From Pseudomonas panipatensis (GTDB lineage Bacteria > Pseudomonadota > Gammaproteobacteria > Pseudomonadales > Pseudomonadaceae): a stretch of DNA of 64,000 nucleotides. The position numbers and the translations under genes are program-made. Below, piece after piece: positions 25,970 through 34,440 of this stretch. The notes below the pieces were generated by a model that worked only from the letters and a program-made list of their open reading frames with translations, was not told where the DNA came from and did not search any database. The stretch lies in NCBI RefSeq assembly GCF_900099785.1, contig NZ_FNDS01000001.1, forward strand, positions 186,001 through 250,000. The letters run 5' to 3'. Within the stretch, counting starts at the first letter, position 1. The number at the start of each line of letters is the position of its first letter.

Positions 25970-26887
25970 ATGATGGGCGAACTGGACGATCTCGCCGCCT
26001 TCGCCGTGCTGCTCGCCTGTGGCAGCTTTACCCGCGCCGCCGAGCGCCTGGGATGCAGCAAGGGGCAGTTGTCCAAGCGCATCCGTGCGCTGGAGGACGA
26101 CCTTGGCGTGACCTTGCTGCACCGGACCACCCGCAGTCTGTCGCTGACCGCCGCCGGCGCCGCGCTGTTGCCCGAGGCCCAGGCGCTGAACGCCCAGGCG
26201 GCGCGGGCGCGGCAGGCGGTGGCGAGCTTGCAGGAAGCGGAGCAGGGCACGGTCCGCCTGAGCGTGCCGGTGTCCCTTGGCGAGACGTTCTTCGATGCCT
26301 GGCTGGTGGAGTTTTCCCGTGCTCATCCGGGCATCCGCCTGGAGCTGGATCTGACCAATGAGCGGCGCGACCTGGTCGCCGAGGGCTTCGACCTGGCCAT
26401 CCGCTCCGGCATGACGGGCGACGAACGCCTGGTGGCGCGGCCGCTGTTCGCCCTGCAGGAGATCACCTGCGCCACCCCAGCCTACCTCGCCAGCCATGGC
26501 GAGCCACGGCAGCCAGCCGAGTTGAGTGGCCACAATTGCCTGCTCAACACCCACTATCCGGGCCACGAGGAGTGGCTCTATCAGCGTCGCCACGAATTGT
26601 TCCGCGTCGCGGTGTCCGGCGTGCTGGCGAGCAATCACTACACTCTGCTGAAGAAGGCGGCCATGGCTGGTGTAGGAATCAGCCGTCTGCCCTCGTACAT
26701 GATTCAGAGTGAACTTGCTGAAGGACGTTTGGTCTGGTTACTGCGCGATTACCAGACGCGCGCCTCGCCGGTGTTCCTGGTGCATCCCTATCAGGGCGGA
26801 TTGCCGCGGCGTACCCAGTTGCTGGTGGATTACCTGCTCGCCTGGTTCGAGCGCAGTCGCCAGCGGCTGGTAGCGTTGCAGGGCTGA
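25970..26887 (+). CDS. LysR family transcriptional regulator
   Basis: A 305-residue regulator. The N-terminal winged HTH (AFAVLLACGSFTRAAERLGCSKGQLSKRIRALEDDLGVTLLHR, about 10-52) is followed by the periplasmic-binding-protein-like effector domain (VSLGETFFDAWL, then LDLTNERRDLVAEGFDLAIRSG). The start is ATGATG with GGGGA just upstream; the second ATG (25973) has the better spacing. Being divergent from the SDR gene, it probably controls that gene and itself through the AT-rich 101-bp gap. Effector unknown. Confidence 0.9.
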   Translation: MMGELDDLAAFAVLLACGSFTRAAERLGCSKGQLSKRIRALEDDLGVTLLHRTTRSLSLTAAGAALLPEAQALNAQAARARQAVASLQEAEQGTVRLSVPVSLGETFFDAWLVEFSRAHPGIRLELDLTNERRDLVAEGFDLAIRSGMTGDERLVARPLFALQEITCATPAYLASHGEPRQPAELSGHNCLLNTHYPGHEEWLYQRRHELFRVAVSGVLASNHYTLLKKAAMAGVGISRLPSYMIQSELAEGRLVWLLRDYQTRASPVFLVHPYQGGLPRRTQLLVDYLLAWFERSRQRLVALQG

Positions 26888-27161
26888 TCGTGCCGTCAGT
26901 GTTGGGGCGCGGTTCCGTGCCGGTTCAGGGATGCCTGGCTAGGCTTTGCCTATCCTTTGCGGTTGCGCCTCAGAGGGGCCGGGCAGTATCAACTGCCGCG
27001 CCGAAGCCCGGCCCGCCTGAACGCTGCGTTGGGACAGCGTCGAATCACGCGGCCGGGTAACGATCGAGAATCCTCGCCCACTCATCCGTGCCTGGGCCGG
27101 TAGCCGTGCAGCGATGCCGTCCACCGAGTCACGTTCGCATTGCCGTCGCCATGGAGGCGCC

Positions 27162-27623
27162 ATGAAACGATATACCCTGCTCCTGGTTTTCCTGCTCGGC
27201 AGCCCCTGCGCCCTGGCCGCCGACGACGGGGACTTCTGGTATCTGCAGACCAGTGTCTACACGCACCACTGGAGCTATGACCCGGAGCACAACAACCACC
27301 AGGATCTGATCGGCCTGGAGCGCGACTACGCCGATGGCCTGCTCTGGGGCGGCGCGACCTTCCGCAACTCCTTCAGCCAGCGCTCCAACTATGCCTACGT
27401 CGGCAAGCGCTTCGACCTCAAGGGCTCACCCTTCTATTTCAAGCTGACCGGTGGCCTGCTGCAGGGCTACCACGGCGAGTACCGCGACAAGATTCCGTTC
27501 AACCATTACGGCGTGGCGCCAGCGATCATTCCGTCCTTCGGCGTTCACTGGGGCCCGGTCGGCGCCGAGTTCGTGGTGCTCGGCGACTCCGCGGGCATGA
27601 TCAACGTCGGCGTGCGTTTCTGA
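27162..27623 (+). CDS. Outer-membrane beta-barrel protein, PagP-like
   Basis: A 153-residue protein with a signal peptide (cut after CALA, about residue 20). The rest is a small amphipathic beta-barrel with many aromatic residues: FWYLQTSVYTHHWSYDPEHN, then GLLWGGATFRNSFSQRS. It ends with an aromatic membrane strand (INVGVRF), as outer-membrane proteins do. The order GVAPAIIPSFGVHWGPVGAEF near the end resembles the last strands of PagP, a lipid A palmitoyltransferase, but I cannot confirm catalytic residues. Relatives are often annotated as glycerol-3-phosphate transporters, which the barrel does not support. GGAGG precedes the ATG. Confidence 0.6.
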   Translation: MKRYTLLLVFLLGSPCALAADDGDFWYLQTSVYTHHWSYDPEHNNHQDLIGLERDYADGLLWGGATFRNSFSQRSNYAYVGKRFDLKGSPFYFKLTGGLLQGYHGEYRDKIPFNHYGVAPAIIPSFGVHWGPVGAEFVVLGDSAGMINVGVRF

Positions 27624-27626
27624 GAC

Positions 27627-28949
27627 TCAGCCGGCCACCTCGCTCAGCGCGCCGTCCAGGCAGTCCAGCAGCAGGTCGGCGTGCTCGCGCTGGAACACCA
27701 GCAACGGGCGGATCTTGAGGATGTTCTCCAGCGGGCCGGCGGCGCTGATCAGCACGCCGCGTTCGCGCATGGCGTTGACCACGCGGCGGGTCTGCGCCGC
27801 GGCGGGCGCCTTGCTCTGCCTGTCGCTGACCAGCTCGACGCCGAGGAACAGGCCGGCGCCACGCACGTCACCGATCAGTTCATGGCGCTCGGCGAGGCGC
27901 TGGAAGCCCTGCAGCAGGTAGGCGCCGATTTCCGCCGAACGCTGCTGCAAGCCCTCGTCGCGAATCACCTCGAGCACCGCCTGGCCGGCGGCGCAGGACA
28001 CCGGGTTGCCGCCGAAGGTGTTGAAGTAGCGCACGCTGCGGCCAAAGCTTTCGATCACCTCGGCACGCGCCACGACGCCGGCGATCGGCTGGCCATTGCC
28101 CATGGGTTTGCCGAGGGTGACGATGTCCGGCTGCACGGCATGGCGCTGGAAACCCCACATGTTGGCGCCGGTGCGGGCGAAGCCGCTCTGCACCTCGTCG
28201 GCGATGTACAGCAGGCCTTCGGCGCGGGCCAGCGCCACGGCTTCGGCGAGGAAACCGGCGGGGTCGGGGAAGACCCCGTCGCTGGCGAAGATGCCGTCGA
28301 GCAATAGCGCCGCCGGTTTGATGCCGTGGGCGCGCAGGTCGGCGATGGCGGCGCGGACGTCCTCGACGAGGGTCTTGGCGACATGCTCCGCGCCCAGCCG
28401 GTAGGCATCCGGCGCACGCACGGTGCGCGCATGGGCGGGCAGGCTGATACCGGCGCCGAGGGACGGCGAGAGTTCGGCGATGTCGCCGGTGACGCCGTGG
28501 TAGGCGAAGCGGGTGATGATCACTCCGCTGCCGCCGGTGTAGTGGCGGGCGATGCGCAGGGCCAGGTCATTGGCCTCGCTGCCGGTGCAGGTGAACATGA
28601 CCCGCTCCAGGCCGGCGGGGAAGGTCGCCAGCAACTGTTCGGCGTAGTCGAGGATGCCTTCCTGCAGGTAGCGCGTGTGGGTGTTGAGGATTGCCGCCTG
28701 GCGAGAGATGGCTTCGACCACGCGCGGGTGGCAGTGGCCGACCGAGGCGACGTTGTTGTAGGCGTCCAGGTAGCGCCGGCCCTGCTCGTCATAGAGCCAC
28801 ACGCCCTCGCCGCGCACGGTGTGCAGCGGGCGTTCGTAGAACAGCCGGTAGGCCGGGCCGAGCAGGCGCTCGCGGCGCTCGATCAGGCTGCGTTCCTTGT
28901 CGCTCAGGCGTTCGGCGTCGGCCGGGCTGAAACCATTGATCATGCTCAT
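27627..28949 (-). CDS. Class III PLP enzyme, phospho-lyase-like (ETNPPL/PHYKPL type)
   Basis: A 440-residue fold type I PLP enzyme. Residues about 65-85 read DAYNNVASVGHCHPRVVEA, then LNTHTRYL and TCTGSEANDLALR. The PLP aspartate is in YIADEVQSGFARTG and the lysine in VTLGKPMGNGQPIAGVV. These match, as I remember them, the human ethanolamine-phosphate and phosphohydroxylysine phospho-lyases (AGXT2L1/L2) more than ordinary omega-transaminases. The upstream overlapping gene is a small-molecule kinase (ATGA overlap), which fits a kinase plus phospho-lyase pair. An ordinary aminotransferase remains possible. Start at 28949, with AGGAGG 10 bases upstream. Confidence 0.78.
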   Translation of the reverse strand: MSMINGFSPADAERLSDKERSLIERRERLLGPAYRLFYERPLHTVRGEGVWLYDEQGRRYLDAYNNVASVGHCHPRVVEAISRQAAILNTHTRYLQEGILDYAEQLLATFPAGLERVMFTCTGSEANDLALRIARHYTGGSGVIITRFAYHGVTGDIAELSPSLGAGISLPAHARTVRAPDAYRLGAEHVAKTLVEDVRAAIADLRAHGIKPAALLLDGIFASDGVFPDPAGFLAEAVALARAEGLLYIADEVQSGFARTGANMWGFQRHAVQPDIVTLGKPMGNGQPIAGVVARAEVIESFGRSVRYFNTFGGNPVSCAAGQAVLEVIRDEGLQQRSAEIGAYLLQGFQRLAERHELIGDVRGAGLFLGVELVSDRQSKAPAAAQTRRVVNAMRERGVLISAAGPLENILKIRPLLVFQREHADLLLDCLDGALSEVAG

Positions 28950-30013
28950 GCGGGGGACTCCTCCTGGCAGGCCGCGGCGATGCGCGCCTGGGCCTCTGAA
29001 CGGGTCAAGCCGGCCAGCCCCTGCAGGCTGCTCCAGGCTTGGTGGACGTTGCGCAAAATGTAGTCGCGGTTCTCCGGGTGCAGGCTGGCGCGCCAGGCGG
29101 TGATGCTCAGGGTCATCACCAGGCGGGTGGCCATGAGGTCGGCGAGGATTTCCTGCTCGGCCGGCTGCAGCGGGTTGCGCCTGTGGTAGGCGGCGATGAA
29201 TTCCAGGGCCGGGGCCAGGGCGTCGGCGCCGCTGCCCAACTGGTAGGCGGCGGCCACGCCGAGGTCGTTGACCAGCGGCGCCCGCACCATGTCGCCGAAA
29301 TCGAGGATGTTGCGCAGTTGCTCGGGGTGCTGCGCATCGACGATGACATTGTGCGGGTTGAGGTCGTTGTGGATGACCTGCGCGCGCAGTGTCGGCAGGC
29401 GCGGCAGGGCGTGTTCTTCGAAGGCGTCGAGGAAGCGCTCGACCAGGGCGCGTTGCGCCAGGTCGTCGATGTGTTGCAGCAGCGGGCGCAGGCGCGCGGC
29501 CTGTTGCATGTCCCAGAGCAGCGCGTGTCCCGAGGCGGGATGCTCGAAGCCTTGCAGGGCGCGGTCGAGGCGCGCCAGGGCGTCGCCAAGATTGCGCCGC
29601 AGCGCCGGGCTGCGCTCGCCGACGCGGTGCAGCGGCAGGCCATCGACGAAGGAGAACAGCCGCGCCAGCATGCGCTGGCCATCCACCTCGACCCAGACCT
29701 GGTAGCTGCCGTCGGCGGCGGGGTAGACACGCTGTACCGGTAGGCTCGGGTCGGCGCGCTGGACGCGCAGCAGGGCCTGGTTCTGGAAGTCCACCACCTG
29801 CGGGTCTTCCAGCGGGTGGGATAGCTTCAGCAGGCGACTGCCACCGTCGGCCGCGCCGATCTGGAAGTTCAGGTCGCGTTCGCCGGCCAGGCGCTGGATC
29901 GCGCCGTGCAGGCCGAAGCATTCGCTGGCGATGGCGCCGGCCTGTTCCGGGGAGACCTGGGCGGGCGCGGCCTGCAGCAGGTGGTCGTGGACGGGCATGG
30001 TATTCAGGGGCAC
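28946..30013 (-). CDS. APH-family small-molecule kinase (hydroxylysine kinase-like)
   Basis: A 355-residue protein with the aminoglycoside phosphotransferase/choline kinase fold. The catalytic loop is VIHNDLNPHNVIVD (HxDxxxxN) and the metal site is NILDFGDM. The N-lobe has LNFQIGAADGGSRLLKLSHP, with the ATP-binding Lys. Kinases of this group phosphorylate choline, ethanolamine, homoserine or 5-hydroxylysine. With the PLP enzyme downstream it suggests phosphorylation followed by beta- or gamma-elimination. I chose GTG at 30013, eight bases after GGAG. An ATG at 29998 (MPVHDHLL) has no ribosome site and would shorten it by 5 residues. Confidence 0.78.
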   Translation of the reverse strand: MPLNTMPVHDHLLQAAPAQVSPEQAGAIASECFGLHGAIQRLAGERDLNFQIGAADGGSRLLKLSHPLEDPQVVDFQNQALLRVQRADPSLPVQRVYPAADGSYQVWVEVDGQRMLARLFSFVDGLPLHRVGERSPALRRNLGDALARLDRALQGFEHPASGHALLWDMQQAARLRPLLQHIDDLAQRALVERFLDAFEEHALPRLPTLRAQVIHNDLNPHNVIVDAQHPEQLRNILDFGDMVRAPLVNDLGVAAAYQLGSGADALAPALEFIAAYHRRNPLQPAEQEILADLMATRLVMTLSITAWRASLHPENRDYILRNVHQAWSSLQGLAGLTRSEAQARIAAACQEESPA

Positions 30014-30044
30014 TGCGCAAACTCCATCGTTCTCTCTCGGGGGC

Positions 30045-30072
30045 GGCCCGCCCGACGCCGGTCGGACGGGCC
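30045..30072 (-). promoter_or_regulatory. Intercistronic stem-loop between binding-protein and kinase genes
   Basis: Arms of 12 with one mismatch (GGCCCG then CCGAC, paired with GTCGG then CGGGCC), loop GCCG. No T run follows on the minus strand, so it more likely stabilises or limits the mRNA than stops transcription. A similar hairpin follows braC. Confidence 0.5.
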
Positions 30073-30080
30073 GTGCCGGG

Positions 30081-31112
30081 CTACTTGCTGGCCCAGGCGT
30101 TGAAGCGTTGTTCCAGTTCCTCGCCGTGGTCGATCCAGAACTCCGTATCCGTGGCCCGCGCGTGCTCAAGGTTTTGCGGCGCGGTGGGAAGCTTGGCACG
30201 AATGGCCGGATCGATCAGGTCGATGGTGTGCTTGTTGGTCGGGCCATAGGGAATCGCCTCGGCGAATACCTTCTGCCGTTCCGGGCTGTTCGCCAGGGCG
30301 ATGAACTGCTCGGCCAGGGCCTTGTGCTTGCTGCCTTTGACGATGGCCCAATGGTCCAGATCGTACAGGCTGCCGTTCCACTGCATGACGAACGGCCGGC
30401 CTTCCTTCTGCGCGGTGGTGACCCGGCCGTTATACGCCGAGGTCATGACCACGTCGCCGGCGGCCAGCCATTGCAGCGGCTGCGCGCCGGCTTCCCACCA
30501 CTGGATGTAGGGCTTGATCTGATCGAGCTTGCGGAAGGCCTGGTCGACGCCTTCCGAGGTGCCGAGCACCTTGTACAGGTCTTCCTGCTTGACGCCGTCG
30601 GCGAGCAGGGCGAACTCCAGGGTGAACTTGGCACCGCGGCGCAGGCCGCGCTTGCCGGGGAATTTCTTCAGGTCCCAGAAATCCGCCCAGTTGGCCGGGC
30701 CCTGGGCGAACTTGCTGGAATCGTAGGTGAGCACTGTGGACCAGATGAAGATGCCGGCGCCGCAGTCGCTCACGGCGGCGTCGAGGAAGTCCTCGCGCTT
30801 GCCCAGCTTCGACCAGTCCAGTTGCTCGAACAGGCCTTCGCTGCAGCCGCGGATCAACTCCGGCGACTCGACCTCGACCACGTCCCAACTGACCGCGCCG
30901 GTGTCGGCCATGACCTTGATCTTGGCCATCTCGCCGTTGTACTCGGTGGCTTCGATATCGGCGTTGTATTGCGTGCTGAAGGGTTTGTAGAAGGCCTTTT
31001 CCTGGGCCAGCTTGTTGTCTCCACCGAACGAGACCACGGCGAGCTTTTCGGCGGCTTGCAACTGGGCGGCGGCGCCGGCCAGCAAAATCAGTGCTGCGAC
31101 TTTCTTGAACAT
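30081..31112 (-). CDS. Spermidine/putrescine-type ABC transporter substrate-binding protein
   Basis: A 343-residue periplasmic protein with signal peptide MFKKVAALILLAGAAAQLQA. The mature part has the PotD-class (SBP cluster D) layout: KLAVVSFGGDN, YNGEMAKIKVMADTG, WDVVEVESPE, then the hinge region QWLAAGDVVMTSAYNGR and YDLDHWAIVKGSKHK. It should bind a cationic or zwitterionic amine. No permease or ATPase gene adjoins it, so it must share a transporter encoded elsewhere. It is the first gene of the unit with the kinase and PLP enzyme (67-bp gap with a hairpin). AGGAG lies 8 bases before the ATG. Confidence 0.85.
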   Translation of the reverse strand: MFKKVAALILLAGAAAQLQAAEKLAVVSFGGDNKLAQEKAFYKPFSTQYNADIEATEYNGEMAKIKVMADTGAVSWDVVEVESPELIRGCSEGLFEQLDWSKLGKREDFLDAAVSDCGAGIFIWSTVLTYDSSKFAQGPANWADFWDLKKFPGKRGLRRGAKFTLEFALLADGVKQEDLYKVLGTSEGVDQAFRKLDQIKPYIQWWEAGAQPLQWLAAGDVVMTSAYNGRVTTAQKEGRPFVMQWNGSLYDLDHWAIVKGSKHKALAEQFIALANSPERQKVFAEAIPYGPTNKHTIDLIDPAIRAKLPTAPQNLEHARATDTEFWIDHGEELEQRFNAWASK

Positions 31113-31315
31113 GCGGTTGCTCCTGGTGGGGCCGATCCGGCCCCGAATGAGTGGGGCAGCTTCAAGAGGGGAGAGCGGCGGTTCGCGCTGGGCAACCGTC
31201 ACCTCCTCCGGTCGATCACGCTGGCGGGCCGGGTGTTCGCGGCGAGTGGCCCGTGGGAGTGAGCGGGTGCATCTGCTGAGTCCTCCGTTTTCTTGTTGTT
31301 GTGACGGCGCAGGCA

Positions 31316-31351
31316 TTAAAGCACCTTTAAAAACATGATGCATCATGTTTT
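31316..31351. promoter_or_regulatory. Double palindromic operator in the divergent promoter region
   Basis: A perfect 22-bp palindrome (31330-31351) has core AACATGATGCATCATGTT and AT pairs at each end. Touching it is a 15-bp inverted repeat, TTAAAG-CAC-CTTTAA (31316-31330). It lies in the 302-bp gap between the binding-protein/kinase/PLP unit and the SDR/GntR unit, so it is probably where the GntR regulator binds. I see no gene in the rest of the gap. Confidence 0.7.
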
Positions 31352-31414
31352 GTTTTGAGCCATCATCCCTCCCAGCTACTCTTCAGTGCCACCCTCGAAA
31401 GGACGGAATCGATC

Positions 31415-32149
31415 ATGAACGAGCCCAAGACCCTGCTGCTCACCGGTGCCAGCCGAGGCATCGGCCATGCCACCGTGAAGCACTTCAACGCCGCCGGCTG
31501 GCGCGTCTTCACCGCGTCGCGCCACGACTGGGTCGCCGAGTGCCCCTGGGCCGAGGGCCTGCTCAATCACATCCACCTCGATCTGGAGGACATCGACAGC
31601 GTCGAGCGCAATCTGCCGCTGATCCGCGAGAAACTCGGCGGCAAGCTGCACGCGCTGGTGAACAACGCCGGGATTTCGCCGAAGGGGCCGGAAGGCCAGC
31701 GTATGGGCGTCCTGGAAAGCGACTACGCGACCTGGCTGAAGGTGTTCAACGTCAATCTGTTCTCCACCGCGCTGCTCGCCCGCGGCCTGTTCGACGAGCT
31801 GAAGGCGGCGCAGGGAACCATCATCAACGTCACCTCCATCGCCGGCTCGCGCGTGCATCCCTTCGCCGGGGTCGCCTATGCCTCGTCCAAGGCCGCGCTG
31901 GCCGCGCTGACCCGCGAGATGGCCTATGACTTCGGCCGCCACGGCGTGCGCGTCAACGCCATCGCGCCGGGGGAGATCGATACCTCGATCCTCTCCTCGG
32001 GCACCGAGCTGATCGTCGAGCGCGACATCCCCATGCACCGCCTGGGCAAGCCGGAGGAGGTCGCTTCGCTGATCCACTTCCTCTGCACCAGCGGCGCGTC
32101 CTACGTGAACGGCGCGGAAATCCACGTCAACGGCGGCCAGCACGTGTGA
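31415..32149 (+). CDS. SDR family oxidoreductase
   Basis: A 244-residue classical short-chain dehydrogenase. TGASRGIG (residues 10-17) binds NAD(P), NNAGIS follows near 86, Ser is in NVTSIAGS, YASSK carries the catalytic Tyr/Lys, and the end (GASYVNGAEIHVNGG) is typical. It could oxidise or reduce the aldehyde, ketone or alcohol made by the divergent kinase/PLP enzyme pair. The ATG at 31415 is preceded by AAAGGACGGA. First gene of a two-gene unit with the GntR regulator (73-bp gap). Confidence 0.88.
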   Translation: MNEPKTLLLTGASRGIGHATVKHFNAAGWRVFTASRHDWVAECPWAEGLLNHIHLDLEDIDSVERNLPLIREKLGGKLHALVNNAGISPKGPEGQRMGVLESDYATWLKVFNVNLFSTALLARGLFDELKAAQGTIINVTSIAGSRVHPFAGVAYASSKAALAALTREMAYDFGRHGVRVNAIAPGEIDTSILSSGTELIVERDIPMHRLGKPEEVASLIHFLCTSGASYVNGAEIHVNGGQHV

Positions 32150-32222
32150 CGCGCAGGCTGGCAATAGTCCTCGGCAATGCCCATCATTCGCCGAGTGTCG
32201 CCCGAACCCTGACGAGAAGCGC

Positions 32223-32909
32223 ATGAACTATCCGATCGAAGGCCTCAATCACGCCTACCTGGGCAGCAGTGTCTACGCCCTGCTGCGCGAGGCGTTGATC
32301 ACCGGCCGCTTCCAGCCCGACGACAAGTTGCGCATCCGTGACCTGGCGCAGCAGTTGGGCACCAGCGTGACCCCGGTGCGCGACGCCATCCTGCAATTGG
32401 CCAAGGAGCAGGCCCTGGTGCTGAAGACGCCCAAGGACATCCGCGTGCCGGTGCTGACGCGCGAGCAGTACCTGGAAATCCGCAGCATTCGCCTGGCGCT
32501 GGAAGGCCTGGCCGCGGAAACCGCGGCGTCGCTGGTCAGCGCCGAGCAGTTGCAGGCGCTGGAGGCGAACATCCGCGACAACCTCGATGCGATCCATCGC
32601 GACGATCTGGTCGAGGCGCTCAAGCTCAACCAGGGCTTCCATTTCGCCCTCGCCGAGATCGCCGGGATGCCCCTGCTGCGCGGCTTCCTCGATAGCCTGT
32701 GGATGCGCACCGGGCCACTGATCGCGCGGGCCTACGGCAGCTTCAACGAGCGCATGGCCATCGAGCACCACTGGGAAGTGCTGCGCGCTCTGCAGCAGGG
32801 CGACGGCGCGGCAGCGCGCCAGGCGATCTGCACCGATATCCTCGACGGCAACGAGAAGATGCTCGAATTCATCGCCCTGGGCGAACAGGCCCAGGCGCAG
32901 GCGGGGTGA
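32223..32909 (+). CDS. GntR family regulator, FCD (FadR/VanR) subfamily
   Basis: A 228-residue regulator. The N-terminal winged HTH (REALITGRFQPDDKLRIRDLAQQLGTSVTPVRDAILQL, about 21-60) is the GntR signature. The C-terminal all-helical FCD domain has LNQGFHFALAEIAG with metal/ligand histidines (HFALAE, then IEHHWEVLRAL). FCD regulators usually bind small carboxylates. By position it should control its own unit and the divergent binding-protein unit through the palindromes at 31316-31351. Confidence 0.92.
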   Translation: MNYPIEGLNHAYLGSSVYALLREALITGRFQPDDKLRIRDLAQQLGTSVTPVRDAILQLAKEQALVLKTPKDIRVPVLTREQYLEIRSIRLALEGLAAETAASLVSAEQLQALEANIRDNLDAIHRDDLVEALKLNQGFHFALAEIAGMPLLRGFLDSLWMRTGPLIARAYGSFNERMAIEHHWEVLRALQQGDGAAARQAICTDILDGNEKMLEFIALGEQAQAQAG

Positions 32910-32926
32910 GTCAATCACGGTCATGA

Positions 32927-32950
32927 AAAACGGCCCCGCAGGGCCGTTTT
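32927..32950. terminator. Bidirectional terminator between gntR and braG
   Basis: A 10-bp stem AAAACGGCCC / GGGCCGTTTT, loop CGCA. CTTTTT follows on the plus strand and the AAAA arm provides T residues on the minus strand. It serves both convergent units. Confidence 0.88.
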
Positions 32951-32971
32951 CTTTTTCCATCGCCGCGGGAC

Positions 32972-33673
32972 TCAACCGCCCAGGTAGGCGTCGCGTACCT
33001 TGGGGTTGACCAGCAGGTTGGCACCGCTGTCCTGCATGACGATGCGGCCGTTCTCCAGCACGTAGCCGCGGTCGGCGAGCTTGAGCGCCTGGTTGGCGTT
33101 CTGCTCGACGAGGAACACGGTCACGCCTTCGGCGCGCAGTTGCTCGATGATGTCGAAGATCTGCTGGATGATGATCGGCGCCAGGCCCAGCGACGGCTCG
33201 TCGAGCAGCAGCAGCTTGGGCTTGCTCATCAGCGCGCGACCGATGGCGAGCATCTGCTGCTCGCCGCCGGACATGGTGCCGCCGCGCTGGTTGAAGCGCT
33301 CCTTCAGGCGCGGGAAGAGTCCGAGGACGCGCTCCATCTGCTCCTGGTACTCGCCCTTGCTGGTGAAGAAGCCGCCCATGGCGAGGTTTTCCTCTACGGT
33401 CAGGCGGGCGAACACCCGGCGGCCTTCCGGCACCACCGCGATGCTCTTGCGCATGATGTGCGAGGAATCCTGGCCGACCAGTTCCTCGCCGAGGTACTTG
33501 ATGCTGCCGGAGGACGCCTGCGGCGAGCCGCAGAGGGTCATCAGCAGGGTCGACTTGCCGGCGCCGTTGGCGCCGATCAGGGTGACGATTTCGCCTTGCC
33601 GGACTTCCAGGCTGATGTCGTGCAGCGCCTGGATCTTGCCGTAGAAGGTAGAGACCTTGTCGAACGTCAGCAT
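32972..33673 (-). CDS. braG: Branched-chain amino acid ABC transporter ATPase BraG (LivF type)
   Basis: A 233-residue ABC ATPase, the length I know for P. aeruginosa BraG. Walker A is GANGAGKST near 34, the signature is MSGGEQQML, Walker B is LLLLDEPSLGLAP, and the H-loop region is FLVEQN. It powers leucine/isoleucine/valine uptake together with BraF, through the BraDE membrane pair. Last gene of the operon, 3 bp after braF. Confidence 0.97.
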   Translation of the reverse strand: MLTFDKVSTFYGKIQALHDISLEVRQGEIVTLIGANGAGKSTLLMTLCGSPQASSGSIKYLGEELVGQDSSHIMRKSIAVVPEGRRVFARLTVEENLAMGGFFTSKGEYQEQMERVLGLFPRLKERFNQRGGTMSGGEQQMLAIGRALMSKPKLLLLDEPSLGLAPIIIQQIFDIIEQLRAEGVTVFLVEQNANQALKLADRGYVLENGRIVMQDSGANLLVNPKVRDAYLGG

Positions 33674-33676
33674 GGC

Positions 33677-34440
33677 TCAGGCCTCCCCCAGATAGGCTTT
33701 GATCACGTCCGGGTTGTCGCGGATCTGTTCCGGCGTCCCGTTGGCCAGGGGGGTGCCCTGGTTGATCACGTAGATGTGGTCGGAAATGCTCATCACCAGC
33801 TTCATGTCGTGCTCGATGAGCAGCACGGTGACGCCGTGTTCGGCGCGCAGCATGGCGATCAGCGCCTTGAGGTCTTCGGTCTCGCGCGGGTTGAGGCCGG
33901 CCGCCGGTTCGTCGAGCATCAGCAGTTGCGGGCGAGTCATCATGCAGCGGGCGATTTCCAGGCGGCGCTGCTGACCGTAGGCGAGGGTGCCGGCCGAGCG
34001 GTTGGCGACTTCCTTGAGGTTGACCACTTCCAGCCAGTGCGCCGCGTAGTCCAGCGCTTCCGCCTCGGCGCGGCGGAACGCCGGGGTCTTCAGCAGGCCG
34101 GCGAGGAAGTTGGTGTTGAGGTGCCGGTGCTGGGCCACCAGCAAGTTCTCCACCGCGGTCATTTCCTTGAACAGGCGGACGTTCTGGAAGGTCCGCACCA
34201 CGCCGCGCCGGGCGATCTTGTGCCCGGGCAGGCCGTGGATCGGCTCGCCGCGCAGGAGGATCTCGCCGCCGGTGGGCTGGTAGAAGCCGGTCAGGCAGTT
34301 GAACACGGTGGTCTTGCCGGCGCCGTTCGGGCCGATCATCGAGACCACCTGTTTTTCTTCCACGCTCAGGCTCACCCCGTTGACGGCCAGCAGGCCGCCG
34401 AAGCGCATGGTCAAGCCGCGTACATCGAGGATCGGTCGGC

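Noticed and set aside
26888..27161. A small gene in the 274-bp gap after the LysR gene
   Set aside because: Only low-complexity Arg-rich frames are present and no start signal fits. I see nothing definite there.
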